Under the pieces are notes generated by a model. It made no database searches. It was not told the origin of the DNA and saw only the letters and a program-made list of their open reading frames with translations. The position numbers and the translations under genes are program-made. From NCBI GenBank assembly GCA_017510335.1, contig JAFWNM010000037.1, positions 1-64,000 on the forward strand: a DNA stretch of 64,000 nt. The letters run 5' to 3'. Positions 61,715 to 64,000 of the stretch are shown one piece after another (position 1 is the stretch's first letter; every line of letters begins with the position of its first letter). This stretch comes from Paracoccaceae bacterium (GTDB lineage Bacteria; Pseudomonadota; Alphaproteobacteria; Rhodobacterales; Rhodobacteraceae).

Positions 61715-62607
61715 TGGAAAAAATAGCGCTGACCCCTGATCTGGCCCTGTCGCGGCTGGTCTATGGAATGTGGCGTCTGGGGGATGATGCCGACACCAGC
61801 CCCGCCCATGTTCAGGCCAAGGTTGAAGCCTGCCTGCAGCAGGGCATAACCACGATGGATCAGGCCGATATTTACGGCGGCTATACAGCTGAAGCAATTT
61901 TTGGCGCCGCGCTGCGCCAAGCCCCGCATTTGCGTGACCAGATCCAGATTGTCACCAAATGCGACATCATAGCCCCTGCAGGCCGGCATTCCGGCGCACG
62001 GGTAAAATATTATGACACCAGCGCCGCGCATATTTCCGCGTCAGTTGAGGCCAGCTTGCGCGACATGGCCACGGACCATATCGATGTGTTGTTGATCCAT
62101 CGTCCTGATCCGCTGATGAACCCCGACGAAACCGGCGCGGAACTGGACCGGCTGGTGACCAGTGGCAAGGTCCGCGCGGTCGGTGTGTCGAATTTCCGGC
62201 CCTTCGACATGGACTTGCTGCAATCGCGCATGTCCACACGTTTGGTCACCAACCAGATTGAAATCAGTCTGATGGCACATGACGCGCTGACAAACGGGGA
62301 CCTGGCCTATCTGCATCAGCACAAGATCGCGCCCATGGCCTGGAGTCCCCTGGCAGGGGGCGCGTTGCAAACCGCTGCCCCTGACGAGTTGCGCGCGCGG
62401 CTGGAAGCCTTGGGGGCAGAGGCAAATGCAGATTGGAGCGCGGTGGCCATTGCATGGCTGCTGCACCATCCGGCAGGCATTTTGCCGGTTCTGGGCACCA
62501 ATAGCCTGGGGCGTATTGCGCGTATATCGGACGCGCTGCGCGTTCCCATGGACCGCCAGACATGGTTCGAGCTGTATACGCTGGCGCGCGGGCAAGAGGT
62601 TGCATGA
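61714..62607 (+). CDS. Aldo/keto reductase, SmoB-like (probable 6-oxoglucose reductase)
   Basis: 297-residue AKR of the YdhF/SmoB type. The catalytic tetrad is visible: Asp49 (TTMDQADIYGG), Tyr54, Lys82 (VTKCD) and His129 (LLIHRPDP), with the NADPH-binding VGVSNFRP and PMAWSPLAGG segments. In the Smo pathway this enzyme reduces 6-oxoglucose to glucose. Its ATG overlaps the last base of the SmoC-like stop, and its stop overlaps the flavin reductase start, so the three are coupled. The assignment is from family and context. Confidence 0.85.
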   Translation: MEKIALTPDLALSRLVYGMWRLGDDADTSPAHVQAKVEACLQQGITTMDQADIYGGYTAEAIFGAALRQAPHLRDQIQIVTKCDIIAPAGRHSGARVKYYDTSAAHISASVEASLRDMATDHIDVLLIHRPDPLMNPDETGAELDRLVTSGKVRAVGVSNFRPFDMDLLQSRMSTRLVTNQIEISLMAHDALTNGDLAYLHQHKIAPMAWSPLAGGALQTAAPDELRARLEALGAEANADWSAVAIAWLLHHPAGILPVLGTNSLGRIARISDALRVPMDRQTWFELYTLARGQEVA

Positions 62608-63125
62608 TGGCCGATGGCGCATTGATGCCCCCCAAGGAATTCGTGCCCGGACGCGATAGCACGCGCCCTTTTCGGGATGCCTTGGGCTGTTTTGCGACCG
62701 GGGTTACGCTTGTCACAATCGCAGGCAAGGACGGCCCCATGGGGTTTGCCGCCAATAGTTTCGCCGCCGTGTCGCTGGACCCGCCGCTGGTGTTGTGGTC
62801 GCCCGCGAAGTCATCGCGCCGCTTTGCGCAATATGTGGGCGCGCGCCATTACGCAATTCACGTCCTGCCCCGTGACGGGCAGGATTTGCTGGCGCGTTTT
62901 GCCCGCGACGGTGCGGGGTTTGACGGGTTGGCACACCGGCACAATGCCGAAAATGTGCCGGTGCTGGATCATGCGCTGGCGCGGTTCGATTGCGTTCAAT
63001 ACGCCACGCATGACGGCGGGGACCATGTCATCATCGTAGGAAAAGTGCTGCGGGCGGCGCATCGGGGGGGTGCGCCGCTTGTGTTCAGCCAGGGGGGCTA
63101 CGGCACTTTCGGCCCGTTAGACTGA
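62604..63125 (+). CDS. Flavin reductase family protein, SmoA-like
   Basis: 173-residue flavin reductase-like FMN-binding protein (split barrel): FRDALGCFATGVTLVTI, GFAANSFAAVSLDPPLVLWSPAKSS and FDCVQYATHDGGDHVIIVGKV are family-typical. It would supply FMNH2 to the SmoC-like monooxygenase. The ATG at 62604 overlaps the AKR stop (ATGA); 62607 is the alternative. It belongs to the operon with the TRAP genes downstream. Confidence 0.88.
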   Translation: MMADGALMPPKEFVPGRDSTRPFRDALGCFATGVTLVTIAGKDGPMGFAANSFAAVSLDPPLVLWSPAKSSRRFAQYVGARHYAIHVLPRDGQDLLARFARDGAGFDGLAHRHNAENVPVLDHALARFDCVQYATHDGGDHVIIVGKVLRAAHRGGAPLVFSQGGYGTFGPLD

Positions 63126-63180
63126 CATAGTGACAGATGGCCTGACACTGACGGGCCAAGCAAAGGGAGGGGGGCGAAAC

Positions 63181-63771
63181 ATGCGCATGCTTATCGCGCT
63201 GTCAGAACTGCTGGCAGTGGTAAATTCGGCTACCCTGACCCTGGGGCGCTGGCTGGGGGCTGTGTGCATCCTGCTGATGGTGTGTTTCATTCTGACGCAA
63301 GTGTTTTGCCGCTATGTGCTGGGCAGCGCCCTGCCCTGGCCAGAAGAAGCGTCGCGGTTTCTGATGCTGTGGTCTGCAGGGCTGATGATCGGCACGGCCT
63401 ACCGGCGCGGTGGTTTCGTGGCAATCGAACTTCTGACAATTCTGCTGCCGCGGCTGCTGCGCCATGTGCTGACGCTGGTGCTGTTGTCATTGGCGATGAT
63501 CATTTTGTGGAAGGCATGGCAGATTGGCCTGCGCGAAGTCACCGGCCTGGCGGGCCGGTTCGGCACTGACAGCCTGAATGTGCCCACAAGCCTTGATCTG
63601 TCCACATGGCGCAAGGTGCCCAAGGGCTGGCAGATGATGTCCATGCTGGTGGGAATTGGCGCATTGATGGCCGTGTCAGTGGAACTGATGCTGCGCGAAA
63701 TCATCGCCCTTCTGGGGCGCGCTGACGATTTGCCGGAAATCACCGATCAGGTCACTTTGGGGGCGGAATGA
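63181..63771 (+). CDS. TRAP transporter small permease (DctQ)
   Basis: 196-residue four-helix protein with the family core PWPEEASRFLMLWSAGLMIGTAYRRGG. The ATG at 63181 follows GGGAGGGGG; an earlier in-frame start is weaker. It lies 55 bp after the flavin reductase gene, in the same direction, so the TRAP system is likely co-transcribed with the Smo-like enzymes. It differs from the DctQ at 55574. Confidence 0.9.
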   Translation: MRMLIALSELLAVVNSATLTLGRWLGAVCILLMVCFILTQVFCRYVLGSALPWPEEASRFLMLWSAGLMIGTAYRRGGFVAIELLTILLPRLLRHVLTLVLLSLAMIILWKAWQIGLREVTGLAGRFGTDSLNVPTSLDLSTWRKVPKGWQMMSMLVGIGALMAVSVELMLREIIALLGRADDLPEITDQVTLGAE

Positions 63772-63772
63772 C

Positions 63773-64000
63773 ATGCTAAGCTTTTTTCTGCCGGTATTTC
63801 TTGTCTTTCTGTTTCTGGGCCTGCCTGTATTCTTCGCGCTTCTGGCCGCGCCGGGACTGCTGCTGTGGGCGGCGGGAATGGAACGCGATATCACGCTGCT
63901 ATATCGCAATGTCTATACCGGGATGGACAGTTTCCCGCTGATGGCGATACCGTTCTTCATGCTGGCGGGGGAATTGATGAACCGTTCCGGCATCACCTTG
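63773..64000 (+). CDS. TRAP transporter large permease (DctM), 5' part
   Basis: 76 codons before the window ends: MLSFFLPVFLVFLFLGLPVFF, then the family segment DSFPLMAIPFFMLAGELMNRSG. It starts 1 bp after the small permease stop. The binding protein that would complete this TRAP system was not found in the window and is expected beyond it. Confidence 0.9.
   Translation, partial: MLSFFLPVFLVFLFLGLPVFFALLAAPGLLLWAAGMERDITLLYRNVYTGMDSFPLMAIPFFMLAGELMNRSGITL

Overview
The window reads as an ordinary chromosomal segment of an alphaproteobacterium, most likely a member of the Rhodobacterales (Rhodobacteraceae/Paracoccaceae). The signs are high GC, dense coding with many ATGA start/stop overlaps, an F0 operon with both b and b' subunits (atpI-B-E-F'-F), glnB-glnA, an Anbu proteasome-like cluster, TRAP transporters, a dimethylglycine/sarcosine dehydrogenase-like GcvT fusion, and several small proteins typical of this order. 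I found no rRNA, tRNA, CRISPR array, transposase or phage gene. Species is not determinable from the sequence alone.

Layout. 0-3 kb: YnjBCD-type ABC importer on the minus strand. 3-8 kb: CDP-alcohol phosphatidyltransferase, Bpt leucyltransferase, RDD membrane protein, YbaK deacylase, a class III aminotransferase and a LysE exporter. 8-11.3 kb: glnE, a small protein and a TusA-like protein in one overlapping chain. 11.5-17.5 kb: a PopZ-like disordered protein, a LuxR-type regulator, a P-type cation ATPase and an exported protein of unknown role. 17.6-24.4 kb: RadC, DnaJ, DnaK (with a candidate heat-shock promoter), an M3 oligopeptidase and a Nudix hydrolase. 24.5-31.4 kb: GcvT-fused oxidoreductase, panC-panB, an Ada-like repair protein, an OmpA lipoprotein and a GntR/FCD regulator. 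31.4-34 kb: the ATP synthase F0 operon. 34.9-38.9 kb: Anbu, transglutaminase, alpha-E and ATP-grasp genes. 39-42.6 kb: a TAXI-type TRAP system with DUF1850. 42.7-49.4 kb: LysE exporter, orphan ParA, aroA, glnBA, and the NAD(P)HX repair enzyme. 49.5-52.1 kb: modABC. 52.3-57.3 kb: uxuA, a GntR regulator and a DctPQM TRAP transporter (probably uronate uptake and use). 57.7-64 kb: a divergent cluster resembling oxygenolytic sulfoquinovose catabolism.

How the genes work together. GlnB, GlnA and GlnE, three parts of the PII/adenylylation circuit for nitrogen, all lie here but at two loci. The most interesting system is at the right end. An SsuD/SmoC-like flavin monooxygenase, a SmoB-like aldo/keto reductase and a SmoA-like flavin reductase sit in one operon with a TRAP transporter. 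They are transcribed divergently from a GntR/UTRA regulator, a Gfo/Idh/MocA protein and an SDR. The three enzymes match the order of chemistry in the Smo pathway (sulfoquinovose to 6-oxoglucose plus sulfite, then to glucose), but TRAP uptake replaces the ABC uptake of the described cluster. The Gfo/Idh/MocA protein could be an NAD-dependent glycosidase that releases sulfoquinovose.

A second unexpected feature is a family of about 130-230 bp, strongly palindromic dispersed repeats. There are four copies, near 11.3, 34.6, 45.6 and 57.4 kb. Each lies between convergently transcribed genes, and together they fill the four longest convergent gaps in the window.
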